The notes: generated by a model not told the origin, from the sequence alone. Positions 37,701 to 48,089 are shown, counted from the first letter of the stretch. The stretch is DNA of 64,000 nucleotides from DASQDN01 sp963825845 (GCA_963825845.1 CAWGVL010000042.1:70242-134241), one strand, 5' to 3'. Made by a program: numbers and translations.

Positions 37701-39547
37701 CTGATCGCGCTAAAACTCGTCAGATTGCCGCGATACACCGCCGACTGATAGGCCGGATCGTGCAGGTAAGCCAACGCCGGATCGACATCGGGCGTACCCG
37801 GAGGAACCAGCGGATTCGCCGGCCTCACGCCGCAAGGATGCGTTCCTCCCGGAGTGTCATAACTATTCGTAGCCAGCGTAGTCAGCGGGCCGCCATTGCC
37901 CACCTGCAGCGTGGCCTGCAGCAGACGGTTGCGAATGAAGCGCGACGTATAGTTCGCATCCGTCACATACGTCATGCTGTAGATCTTGCGCGTAGCGGCA
38001 CTCAAGCCGTGGTCCCATTCCTCCGACGTCGTCACATTCCCGTACTGATCGAGCGCTTGCGTCGACCGCCGCGTAATCGCGTTGCCCCGCCACGGCTCCA
38101 GCGTCGTGTCCACCTGCCAGATGAACGGCTGGCCGGTCACCGGTGTCACCGACCATGAGAACGTCTTGCGCACCGTAGTCACTCCGCCTGCTTTGCGCTC
38201 ATCGAAGATACTCAAGCGCCGCTGATTATCGAAATACCAGACCTTGTCATACTGCGCGGTCTGATCGTAGACCGCCCGCACTGCGTGATACTCTCGACCG
38301 GCATCTCCAGTAACGTCATTCCAAAGCGAGTGACTGGTCTCGGCCGTGCCCGCGCCATCGTCCTTCTTGAAGAATCGGTGGATCACCTCGCGCACCGTCC
38401 GCTGGCTCGCCGAAGTCCACTCGGTATAGGCCCAGCGCAGATGACCCTTGTACGGGAGCGTCACCTTCTTCAATTCACCGCTCGACTCATACTCGAAGAT
38501 CTGTGACCCACCTGTCTGCGAGTGAGTCGCCGTTGTCAGCATCTGCACCGTATTCGCCGGGTTCTGGTTCGGCGTCCAGGGTGTGTTCGCCGTCCCCGTC
38601 GCATATCCGAAGGACCATTGCGAGTTATTCACCCAGTGCGAAATCGTCACCAGCCGTTCGTTCGTGTATCCGAACGTATAGGAATAGGCTGTTCCCGGCG
38701 AAGTGGCATCCGTGATCGTCGCGATCCGCGAACTCGAGTTACCGGGGCCAACGGGCGAGCACGGCCCATTCACGCCGCAGCGATAGGTAATCTTGATCTG
38801 ATTCCCATTGGTATCCTGCATCAGCGTCGGGAACAGCGAGCCTGCGTCGAACTCCGTACCCGCCGCTTCCGCCCCCATGTACCAGAACGTGCCGTCGTTG
38901 AAATACACCCTTCGCGAATTGGCATCGTAGCTGAGGTACACGCCCTCTTTCGACGTCCACACGTTGCCGTTATTCTGATCCAGCCTGTACTCTGCGCCGG
39001 TTGAATCCGTATAAATAAAGAACGCGACCTGGTACCAGTCCGAATACACCGGCAGAATCGACCCGGCGAGCAGCTTCCACCCGTGTCCATACCCGTTATC
39101 CCGGCCGTAATACCAGATCGAGTTCGTCGCCAGATCGCGCCGCCACATCTGGCTATTGAAGTTCAACGCGAACGGCATGCTCTGGCCGCCGCGAGACTTC
39201 GCCTGCAGAATCGGCACCGTGTAATTCAGGTTCCCGCTCTGCATATCGATCTGCTCGCCCCCGCCTCCCCAATACACGCCCGTCGGACGAATGCCCACTT
39301 GCCTCGGATCGAACGACCCCGCCGGCGGAATATTCACCGCAAACTGAGTATCCGTGAAGCTCTGGTGGTAGTTGTAAGCCCGCAGCAGATACATATAGGA
39401 CGCGCCCGCTGGAGCGTCCCGGTCCACAAACGAGGGAACGTTGGTGCTGCCCTTCACTTGCCACGCGTTCGGATCGGCCAGCGGTCGCCGCCAGAGTTGA
39501 TACAGCATCACGCCTGCTCCGGGATCGGTCGTGTGCTGCCACTGCAT
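34719..39547 (-). CDS. RHS repeat protein, module 2 (orphan, no signal peptide), frameshifted
   Basis: About 1,610 residues across a one-base deletion at about 37155 (CACCGGCCC here, CACGCGGCCC in module 1 and CACCCGGCCC in module 3). Starts MQWQHTTDPGAGVMLYQLWR. YD repeats run through the middle, and the RHS-associated core ends at DYADQRYYSPG (35500). The tip (34719-35499) then differs from module 1: ARFLSSDPAGYSD, INYIDHAGEFRIPVLSG, a hydrophobic GSFFGSLFGIIGRAA, and YPKYLAPVPGSDRCYRVGN, TYELYDNEGQFMSGTVITEE. No secretion signal or lectin domain precedes it, so it looks like an orphan cassette. Overlaps the candidate immunity gene. Confidence 0.8.
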
Positions 39548-39606
39548 CTCCGCCCTTACCGGCGTTCGGGCCGGCGCTCGAAATCCCCGACGTGCTCACG
39601 GTCGGA
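35500..39606. repeat. RHS direct repeat, copy 2
   Basis: About 4.1 kb nearly identical to 40914-45022. The repeat runs from the end of the RHS core (TCCGCATAATCC at 35500) to GATTCCGACCGTG (about 39606). The tip side diverges immediately after the codons for YYSPG. Confidence 0.9.
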
Positions 39607-39857
39607 ATCGAATCCAAGGTCCTAGTAGCCCTTCACCGGACTCTCGGCATCTTGAGACACGCCTAATAGACTCGGTATGTCGTCAAACGATATTTCGATG
39701 CAAGTCCAATTCAGGATCTGCCGTCAAAACCGTCCAGGCACGGCGAGTAATTCCGCCGGTCGGCATGACGCTTAATGGGATTTCCAGAGGACTCGTCCGG
39801 CCATGTCGATGTAAGCCCGTTGGTAAGCGTCTGTCGCGTGCGGAGACGCGCTGACCT
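39607..39857. other. Spacer upstream of orphan RHS module
   Basis: 250 bases with no gene recognised. The secretion signal and N-terminal domain expected upstream of an RHS protein are absent. Confidence 0.5.
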
Positions 39858-40145
39858 CTATCTGCGTCGGAATTTCCGCGCCCACATAAAGAGTGCTCCG
39901 GCGATCGCATACACACAGCCGTTACTTAAAATAGCGATCGAGACGCGCGTCCAATACAAAGTCGGGTTCGCCGGGCCAACCCAAGATCCGACCATTGAGG
40001 CTGTTGGCCAGAATACAGATGCTAAATGCGAGATTACATTAGTGTATCCAGGCTGTGCGAACACCAGAGGACTGTACCAAGCCGCCGCAAGGCCCGTTGC
40101 CACAACGGTTCCAGCCAAGCCGCAATACAATGCAAATCTCAGCAT
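39858..40145 (-). CDS. Small membrane protein, candidate RHS immunity protein
   Basis: 95 residues with two or three hydrophobic helices (MLRFALYCGLAGTVVATGLA, ASVFWPTASMVGSWVG, VSIAILSNGCVYAIAGALFM) and a basic end (WARKFRRR). No family recognised. Its ATG overlaps the stop of RHS module 1 (stop 40139-40141, start 40145), the same arrangement as the lipoprotein gene behind module 2. The position fits an immunity or partner protein specific to the module 1 tip, which is inference. Confidence 0.5.
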   Translation of the reverse strand: MLRFALYCGLAGTVVATGLAAAWYSPLVFAQPGYTNVISHLASVFWPTASMVGSWVGPANPTLYWTRVSIAILSNGCVYAIAGALFMWARKFRRR

Positions 40146-43100
40146 CGAGGGATCCCGGTTCCGTTATCCCGATTCATCATGACTTTGTCTTGCATCATTT
40201 TGATGCCTTGCGTCCCATATAGCTGACCACCATCCATTACCGGCACAGGCATGGTCACGGGAACACCCGCCGGTGATGTATATGTGACTGTAAACTGCTG
40301 GTACTGAAGAATGTCTTCGCCGAATCCGCGTGCGAGAAGATCTTCAAAGGTCACCGTAGTCCAGGTAGTATTGCTGGCCTTCGGATCGAGTTCTCCGTAC
40401 GCCACATGATTAGACTCGCGAGTCGACACGGGACCATTAAAGGCTGCTCCGTTTTGATCTTCGACTCTGTAGGTTCGCACACGCATCACCGAACCAATGT
40501 ATGGTTTGTAGCAATCGCCAACAACCCTCAAGTGGTGGGGATAAAGAAACTCCCGGCCATCCTCATCGCGTTGTCGTGCGGCGTCCACAGCGGCTGCGGC
40601 AATTCGAAGATCCCATTCGCGCACCTTCTGCTCGGAATTACGCCTCCAGACATCCCTCTCTTGGATGTTGATGAAGTAATCTGGCGGTAAGCCTCCGCCA
40701 AAAATCCCGATTGTCGCTATCGAAATCCACGGAATACCGGAGCCTTCGCGTTCCAGCCGACTCCTAGCCTCACCTGTCACATCCGAATAGTTGACTGGAT
40801 CTCCCTCGACATAAGCAAACCGATTCCACGACCCCGGCGAACCCGCGCCACCACTAGCCAAATACGGATCACTAGTCAAAAACCTACCCGACCCCGGCGA
40901 ATAGTAGCGCTGATCCGCATAATCCAACCCAGTCTCATCCCGATGATAAGTAGCAAACTTCGTCCTATCATTCGCCACCGGAGGAGCAGCAATATCCTCC
41001 CCATACGGCATCAGCTTCACCCCGCCAGTCACATCCGACCCCAGCCGGTCCGAAGGCGCCGCCCGCCGCCCAGCAATATACAAATCCTCCCGCACCACCG
41101 CATAGTTCCGAGGATCCGACCCATCCGGCGTCCGATTTGTGTACGTGCCCACCCGCATACTTCCCACCCACAACGTCAAGTGATGGACCGTCGTGCCCGC
41201 CGACTTCGTCTTCAGCACCCGCTTGTTATCCGGAGCATACGCATACGTCTCATTCCCCGACTGCACAATCCGATTATCAATATCCCCAGGATCGCCCGCC
41301 GGTGAAGCGCCATTCGTCGCCGAGTTTAACGCCAGATCGAAGCCCGTATACTGCGCGGCCGCATGACCCACCTTCTGCTTCAGATTCCCGAAGCCGTCAT
41401 ACGCATAAGACTGCCCCCACAGCGGCGCTGTCGCCAGACTCGCATTCGGATCCACACCTGCGCTCACCAGCCGATGGATCGAATCATACTGATACTCCAC
41501 CTCTTCGCCGAGCACGTTGTCACGACGCCGCCAAAGCTTCCCATCATTATTCGCCGCCGAATAAATATACGAGTGACTCACCGGACCACCCGGACCCGAA
41601 TACCCATACGACGTCATCTGCATCCGATTATTGAACGCCCACGATTGCGTTGCCCACTGCGTCGTCCCCGCCAGCCAGGACATTGTCTTCATCTCACCCG
41701 CAATCCCGTATGTCACCCCATTCACCAGGTCCGACTCCACTTCGGGATTGCCCGGCGCAGGCGTATAGACATGCTTCACCGCCGCCTGCCGCTCCATGTT
41801 GTCGTACGTATACTTCACCCGCTTGCCGCCCGGATACACCATGAACGCAAGCTTCCCCTTGTTGTCATACTCGAAGCCCACCTCCATCGTCATCGCCTGC
41901 GCCTGCAGGCCTTTCTTCAATAACCGTCCACCTTTGGTATAGCTATAAAACTCCCACATACAACTCAGCCCAAGCGAATTGCAGTTGTACTTCGCTGCCG
42001 CGAGCCGACCCTGTAGATTCTGGCCGACGAAACTCGTGCCTGCCGCCGCCGGAATCACATTGTAGAAGTTCTCCACCCGGCCTTTCAGATCCTCGGGCTG
42101 ACCCACCGCGCCCGGATACCGCTCCACCCTCTCCAACTGCTTCGCCGTCGTGTAGTAATACTTCCGCACGCCCTTATAATCCGTCTTCGACAGCAGCGTC
42201 CCATCGGCGTTATAAGCATACGTCGTCGTCCCCGGCACTTCCGGCAACTGCGTCGATTGCAATCTCCCGCCCGAGTACGTAAACTGCCGTGTCTGTGTGA
42301 TCGTCGCCGGAGACCCGGCAGTAAACCCATCGCGCGTCATCGTCACCGTCTTCAACTCATTCAGCGCCGAGTACACATACGTCGTCTCATACTCACCGCT
42401 CACCGGCTTCGGCTCCGTCACCTTCACCAGATTGCCAAACCCATCCATCTCATACTTCTTCCATCGACCAGCCGGATCCGTCACCTTCACCGTATTGAGT
42501 TCATAGACATACGTGGTCAGCCCCGAGTTCCCCGAAGTGCCCGTATTCGGCGGATGAGTCACCGTCTTCACGCGGCCCAACTCATCGTAGTCATACACCG
42601 TCCACACCCGCGAAGCCTCCTGCCCAGGAGCAAACGGCTGCGACACCCGCTTCACCTTGCCGAACGGCGAGCACGCGCAAAGTTCATACTCGGTATCCAC
42701 ACTACTCTCCACCACACCTGTGGTCGAGTTATCCGGCATATATCCCGTCGACACCCGCACCGGCCGGCCCACCCCATCCAGGTACGTCCAAGTCCGGCGC
42801 TTGCCCGACGCCGTCACATTCACCTTCCCACTCACGGAATACTCCGCGCTCGAAGTAGCTCCGTCCGGATCGGTTGCCGACGTATTCCGTCCAGCCGTGT
42901 CATACCCGTACACCGAACTCGCGCTATTCGGAGCATTCACCTGCGTCAGATTCAAAGCGCTATCCCACGACAACGTCGACGAGTACCCGTTAGCAGAAAT
43001 GCCCGCCGGCACCGCATAACTCTTCGCCGCATCCGGATTCACTGTCACCGTCCCCGAGTTATCGCGCCTGGCTCGCAGCACGCCCAGATAGTCATACCAC

Positions 43101-45674
43101 TGGCATCCTCCGTTGCTGATCGCGCTAAAACTCGTCAGATTGCCGCGATACACCGCCGACTGATAGGCCGGATCGTGCAGGTAAGCCAACGCCGGATCGA
43201 CATCGGGCGTACCCGGAGGAACCAGCGGATTCGCCGGCCTCACGCCGCAAGGATGCGTTCCTCCCGGAGTGTCATAACTATTGGTAGCCAGCGTAGTCAG
43301 CGGGCCGCCATTGCCCACCTGCAGCGTGGCCTGCAGCAGACGGTTGCGAATGAAGCGCGACGTATAGGTCGCATCCGTCACATACGTCATGCTGTAGATC
43401 TTGCGCGTAGCGGCACTCAAGCCGTGGTCCCATTCCTCCGACGTCGTCACATTCCCGTACTGATCGAGCGCTTGCGTCGACCGCCGCGTAATTGCGTTCC
43501 CCCGCCACGGCTCCAGCGTCGTGTCCACCTGCCAGATGAACGGCTGGCCGGTCACCGGTGTCACCGACCATGAGAACGTCTTGCGCACCGTAGTCACTCC
43601 GCCTGCTTTGCGCTCATCGAAGATACTCAAGCGCCGCTGATTATCGAAATACCAGACCTTGTCATACTGCGCGGTCTGATCGTAGACCGCCCGCACTGCG
43701 TGATATCTCGACCGGCATCTCCAGTAACGTCATTCCAAAGCGAGTGACTGGTCTCGGCCGTGCCCGCGCCATCGTCCTTCTTGAAGAATCGGTGGATCAC
43801 CTCGCGCACCGTCCGCTGGCTCGCCGAAGTCCACTCGGTATAGGCCCAGCGCAGATGACCCTTGTACGGGAGCGTCACCTTCTTCAATTCACCGCTCGAC
43901 TCATACTCGAAGATCTGTGACCCACCTGTCTGCGAGTGAGTCGCCGTTGTCAGCATCTGCACCGTATTCGCCGGGTTCTGGTTCGGCGTCCAGGGTGTGT
44001 TCGCCGTCCCCGTCGCATATCCGAAGGACCATTGCGAGTTATTCACCCAGTGCGAAATCGTCACCAGCCGTTCGTTCGTGTATCCGAACGTATAGGAATA
44101 GGCTGTTCCCGGCGAAGTGGCATCCGTAATGGTCGCGATCCGCGAACTCGAGTTACCGGGGCCAACGGGCGAGCACGGCCCATTCACGCCGCAGCGATAG
44201 GTAATCTTGATCTGATTCCCATTGGTATCCTGCATCAGCGTCGGGAACAGCGAGCCTGCGTCGAACTCCGTACCCGCCGCTTCCGCCCCCATGTACCAGA
44301 ACGTGCCGTCGTTGAAATACACCCTTCGCGAATTGGCATCGTAGCTGAGGTACACGCCCTCTTTCGACGTCCACACGTTGCCGTTATTCTGATCCAGCCT
44401 GTACTCTGCGCCGGTTGAATCCGTATAAATAAAGAACGCGACCTGGTACCAATCCGAATACACCGGCAGAATCGACCCGGCGAGCAGCTTCCACCCGTGT
44501 CCATACCCGTTATCCCGTCCGTAATACCAGATCGAGTTCGTGGCCAAGTCGCGCCGCCACATCTGGCTGTTGAAGTTCAACGCGAACGGCATGCTCTGGC
44601 CTCCGCGAGACTTCGCCTGCAGAATCGGCACCGTGTAGTTCAGGTTCCCGCTCTGCATATCGATCTGCTCGCCCCCGCCTCCCCAGTACACGCCCGTCGG
44701 ACGAATGCCCACCTGCCTCGGATCGAACGACCCCGCCGGCGGAATATTCACCGCAAACTGAGTATCCGTGAAGCTCTGGTGGTAGTTGTAAGCCCGCAGC
44801 AGATACATATAGGACGCGCCCGCTGGAGCGTCCCGGTCCACAAACGAGGGAACGTTGGTGCTGCCCTTCACTTGCCACGCGTTCGGATCGGCCAGCGGTC
44901 GCCGCCAGAGTTGATACAGCATCACGCCTGCTCCGGGATCGGTCGTGTGCTGCCACTGCATCTCCGCCCTTACCGGCGTTCGGGCCGGCGCTCGAAATCC
45001 CTGAGGTGCTCACGGTCGGAATCGCCGTCGCATTCGGCCCGGTTGTATCGATGTTATAAACGTCGACCCGAAGCAGGCCGCTATTCGCCGGGGTACCGGC
45101 GACGCCGGCGCCCGGCAGATTCGGTTGCCGCCGCCGACGGGTACACCTGCGGCAAACCTACCCAATGCAACACAACTCCAAGATCCGGACGGTAAACCAC
45201 GATCGCGCCATCGCGAATGGCAAAGCCCATGTCGAACTCAGTCGCGCACGCGATAGCCGTCTCGAAGAACACCGATGAGATCGACGTGCCCGCGTCCCGC
45301 CGCCACAGCTTGAGCGTGCCGGTGCAGTTCCCGCCGGTTACGCTCAGATTCGTCAACTCCGCCGCATAGAACGAGCCCGTGTTGGCATGCAGGTTCGCAT
45401 TGGTCGTAGCGCGGAGATACGTAACATAACTCCCGCCGCTGCTCGCAATCCTGTACTTCGCCCGCACCTCATAGTGTGGGGAAGGAACCGAGCCCGCATA
45501 CACAAGCGATCCATTCGACGCGGATGTAAGCCCGTTGACCGTCTCTGACAACGATCCGTTCCCCACCCACCAGGACCAATCGGCGGGAGCCACAAAGTTG
45601 TTACTGACAATTCCCGTAAGCTGAGCAAAGCACGCGTGAGCCGCAATGAAAAGAAGAAGGAAGCGCAGGATCAC
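40139..45674 (-). CDS. Secreted RHS repeat protein, module 1 (complete architecture), frameshifted
   Basis: About 1,845 residues when one-base shifts are bridged near 45100, 44995 and 43705. Order: signal peptide MILRFLLLFIAAHACFA; lectin-like/laminin-G-like domain (GIVSNNFVAPADWSWWVGNG, then SPHYEVRAKYRIASSGG); Fn3-like linker (GVAGTPANSGLLRVDVYNID, MQWQHTTDPGAG); YD repeats; RHS core ending DYADQRYYSPG. The tip (40139-40913) starts RFLTSDPYLASGGAG and contains YPHHLRVVGDCYKPYIGS and TYRVEDQNGAAFNGPVSTRE, distantly like the module 2 tip. The shift at 43705 is confirmed by comparison with module 2 (one C missing). Likely a cell-surface or exported polymorphic protein. ATGA overlap with the upstream gene. 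Confidence 0.8.
40914..45022. repeat. RHS direct repeat, copy 3 (complete module)
   Basis: About 4.1 kb, nearly identical to 35500-39606. The last shared bases are around GATTCCGACCGTG at 45022, inside the Fn3-like region of the complete protein. The unique N-terminal part lies beyond it. Confidence 0.9.
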
Positions 45675-46069
45675 GGGCGACCGCCTTGCTTTTCGAATTT
45701 GAAGTCTTTGCGGTACCGCTTCAGTTCCTTCTCAACGTCGTCCTTCTTGACCTTTCCCTTCTCGAAGGCCTTCAGCACTCGAGCGTCATTCGCAATCTTC
45801 GTCAGCGCGCCGCGATCCTTGGCAACGAACTCGACGATGGCATACTGGCCGTCATCGCTAGGGGCCCATTCATAAGAGAGAATGCCGGACGTAGTCCGTT
45901 CGTCCGCCGCCGCTGGAGCAAAGAGCGGCCGTTTGGGGTCCGCGTACGTGCCCGCTCCGGTAAGCGGCACGACCGCAATCATCCGTTCGTGCAAGTGGCG
46001 CAAGTCTACGCCCTGCGAGCGCAGCGCCGCTGCGCACACCAATAGGTAGCATCCGATTCGAAGTGTCAT
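45671..46069 (-). CDS. Small exported protein preceding RHS gene
   Basis: 132 residues with a signal peptide (MTLRIGCYLLVCAAALRSQG). Then come MIAVVPLTGAGTYADPKRPL, FAPAAADERTTSGILSYEWA, DGQYAIVEFVAKDRGALTKI and a charged helical tail (KGKVKKDDVEKELKRYRKDF). I know this type as a conserved small secreted protein directly upstream of RHS genes in Bryobacter/Solibacter-type genomes; no function is known. Its stop overlaps the RHS start (ATGA), so the two are co-translated, which suggests a secretion or folding partner. Confidence 0.65.
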   Translation of the reverse strand: MTLRIGCYLLVCAAALRSQGVDLRHLHERMIAVVPLTGAGTYADPKRPLFAPAAADERTTSGILSYEWAPSDDGQYAIVEFVAKDRGALTKIANDARVLKAFEKGKVKKDDVEKELKRYRKDFKFEKQGGRP

Positions 46070-46136
46070 GAAAAGGCGAGGTATAACCGTGAAAGCGTAC
46101 TTACCTCGAAATGGGGGCCATCGAACGAAAAAAAAT

Positions 46137-46355
46137 CTAGGTCGGCGAAGGGCAAACCTCGACATCGCGAAAAGCGGCAAGCACCGCTGCCTTGGCCTCG
46201 GCGAAGGGCATCAGCGCGCGCATCAAAATGACGGAAAACGATTTCCAATCGAGATCCGACTGATCCTCCGCTGTCTCTTTCTCTGTCGGCTTCTCGCGCA
46301 GGAAATACCGCCGCGGCGCCGGGTCGTCGCCGTAATTATCACGAATAACCCACAT
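46137..46355 (-). CDS. Small hypothetical protein
   Basis: 72 residues: MWVIRDNYGDDPAPRRYFLR, EKPTEKETAEDQSDLDWKSF, SVILMRALMPFAEAKAAVLA, AFRDVEVCPSPT. It is co-oriented with the RHS operon, 67 bases upstream, with a GGATCAGG site before the ATG. The helical middle and codon use look protein-coding, but no family is recognised. Confidence 0.4.
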   Translation of the reverse strand: MWVIRDNYGDDPAPRRYFLREKPTEKETAEDQSDLDWKSFSVILMRALMPFAEAKAAVLAAFRDVEVCPSPT

Positions 46356-46819
46356 CCTGATCCGAAACTACCATCCGAAATCCGCCAGGAGCGGTCAGTC
46401 ATACACTAATTCCCACAAAATAAAGTAAATAAAAAACAGACCTCCGCCGTGAAGCACCGGTCCGGATTGTCCTTCTTTCGCTTTATCGGCGTTCACCGGC
46501 GTTTATCGGCCGCCCTTTTAGGATCCCGTCAACTTCGGCATGGAACGTCTTCGCGATCACGCAAGTCGCAAATTTATATCGCCCGCCGTACAAACCACTT
46601 AACAGCCAATAGCGGCATATCCCTGACATTCGCGTGCTACTCATGGTCCGAGTGAGCATTTATCCGCACTCGAAATGGAAAGCAAGCATCCGAACAACAT
46701 GAAAATTGCCAAGCGAACCCAAGAAGGGCGCAGCATCAAAATCTTTTCCGTGTGCATCCGTGTGCATCCGTGGCCAACAAACACACATCCCCCGAACCCG
46801 TGGTATCCTGAGTCTTTCT
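46356..46819. other. Intergenic region upstream of lysine riboswitch
   Basis: No gene recognised; holds divergent promoters of the RHS operon and the lysine operon and the short repeat at 46748-46774. Confidence 0.5.
46748..46774. repeat. Short tandem repeat of the ATCCGTGTGCATCCGTGG type
   Basis: Two tandem units of TGTGCATCCG inside CCGTGTGCATCCGTGTGCAT, ending CCGTGGCC. Similar CATCCGTG repeats are scattered between genes in many unrelated bacteria. No coding potential. Confidence 0.6.
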
Positions 46820-47008
46820 TGGTAGAGGCGCGGCGGCGATGAGTAGCTGGCGGCGTAGTTCCGGGCCCTCCGGAGCAGCCGGCGAAAGGTGCCGATCGAA
46901 ACACCGCCGAAATCAGCCCCTGAAAGTCGCTTCAGGCTGGTTGGGGGGCCAGGGTTAATACCCGCCCACTGTCACTCGGACCAAAACCGGGTGGAGCGCT
47001 ATCGGGAA
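46820..47008 (+). ncRNA. Lysine riboswitch (L box)
   Basis: The leader of the lysine operon carries the conserved parts of a lysine aptamer in order. The P1 5' side and junction are GGTAGAGGCGCGG at 46821 on. Next come GATGAGTAGCTGG, a hairpin arm, GAAAGGTGCC and CGCCGAAATCAGCC, the P3 stem-loop CCTGAAAGTCGCTTCAGG, CTGGTTGGGGGGCCAG with GGGTTAATACCC, CACTGTCACTCGG, and the 3' close GGTGGAGCGCTATC, where CTATC pairs with GGTAG. It ends about 75 bases before the first ATG. It would bind lysine and shut down the downstream genes when lysine is abundant. The expression platform is not clear; a long T-run terminator was not seen. Confidence 0.85.
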
Positions 47009-47081
47009 GGACACGCCAACGCCGAACGCCTAGCGGTTCTCCCCTTTCGTCTCCTCCGCGGCACTCCGGGACAATAAAGTT

Positions 47082-48089
47082 ATGAACCCATTTGAGCTCA
47101 CTCGGGCGCTGGTCGACATCGAATCCATCACGGACAACGAGCAAGCCGTCGGCGAATTTCTCTTTGAACGGCTGCAAATTCTCGCGTCCGAACACGGCGG
47201 CTCCGTCGAAAAGATGCCGGTCGCCGAGCAGCGGTTTAACATCCTGGCCTTCTGGGGAGAGCCGACCGTCACCTTCTCCACGCACATCGACACCGTGCCC
47301 CCGTTCTTCGCATCGCGCGAAGACGACGATTACATCTGGGGCCGCGGCGCCTGTGACACGAAGGGCATCATCTCCGCCATGATCCACGCAGTCCAGGGAC
47401 TGCTGTCATCCGGAGTGCGCAACCTCGGCCTGCTCTTCGTCGTCGGTGAGGAACGGAACAGCATCGGAGCCTACACCGCCGCCAAGTCGCCGCGAGGATC
47501 GAAGTTCCTCATCAATGGCGAGCCCACCGAAAACAAACTGGCCCTCGGGTCCAAAGGCGCCCTACGCTATGAGATCGTTGCCAAAGGCCGCATGGCGCAC
47601 TCGGCCTATCCCGAGCTTGGCGAATCGGCGATCGATAAACTTGTCGACGCGCTCCAGAACCTGCGGAAAATCAAGCTCCCCCAGGACCCGGTCCTCGGTG
47701 CCAGCACGATGAATATCGGTACCCTCACCGGCGGGCGCGCTCCAAATGTCATCCCCGATGCAGCGAAAGCCGAGATCTTTATCCGTCTCGTGGATGACGG
47801 TAGCGCAACGCGGGAAAACGTGCAGGCCGCTGTCGGCCAGCTCGCCGAAGCCGTGGAAGTCCTCTGCATCCCCGCCGTTCGCCTCGGCAGCATCGAAGGA
47901 TTCGAGACCAGCGTCGTCTCGTACACAACCGATATCCCGGCTTTCGGAGGAGCATGGGGCAAGCCGTTCCTGTTCGGCCCCGGCTCCATTCACGTCGCGC
48001 ACACGACAGAGGAGCGCATCCCGAAGCGCCAGCTCATCGACGCTATCAAAATGTATCAACGGATCGCACGCGATCTGCTCGGAGTCTAA
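47082..48089 (+). CDS. dapE: M20-family deacylase, probable succinyl-diaminopimelate desuccinylase
   Basis: 335-residue dinuclear zinc peptidase-fold enzyme. Metal ligands are seen in FSTHIDTVPP (H, D), WGRGACDTKG (D), FVVGEERNS (E-E) and the late GSIHVAHTTEER (H). The dimerisation lid lies between KGALRYEIVAKGRMAHSAYP and IPDAAKAEIF. As first gene behind a lysine riboswitch and with dapD in the same operon, it most likely removes succinate from N-succinyl-LL-diaminopimelate. Sequence alone would also allow ArgE or LysK, so the name rests on context. Somewhat shorter than proteobacterial DapE (about 375). Confidence 0.75.
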   Translation: MNPFELTRALVDIESITDNEQAVGEFLFERLQILASEHGGSVEKMPVAEQRFNILAFWGEPTVTFSTHIDTVPPFFASREDDDYIWGRGACDTKGIISAMIHAVQGLLSSGVRNLGLLFVVGEERNSIGAYTAAKSPRGSKFLINGEPTENKLALGSKGALRYEIVAKGRMAHSAYPELGESAIDKLVDALQNLRKIKLPQDPVLGASTMNIGTLTGGRAPNVIPDAAKAEIFIRLVDDGSATRENVQAAVGQLAEAVEVLCIPAVRLGSIEGFETSVVSYTTDIPAFGGAWGKPFLFGPGSIHVAHTTEERIPKRQLIDAIKMYQRIARDLLGV

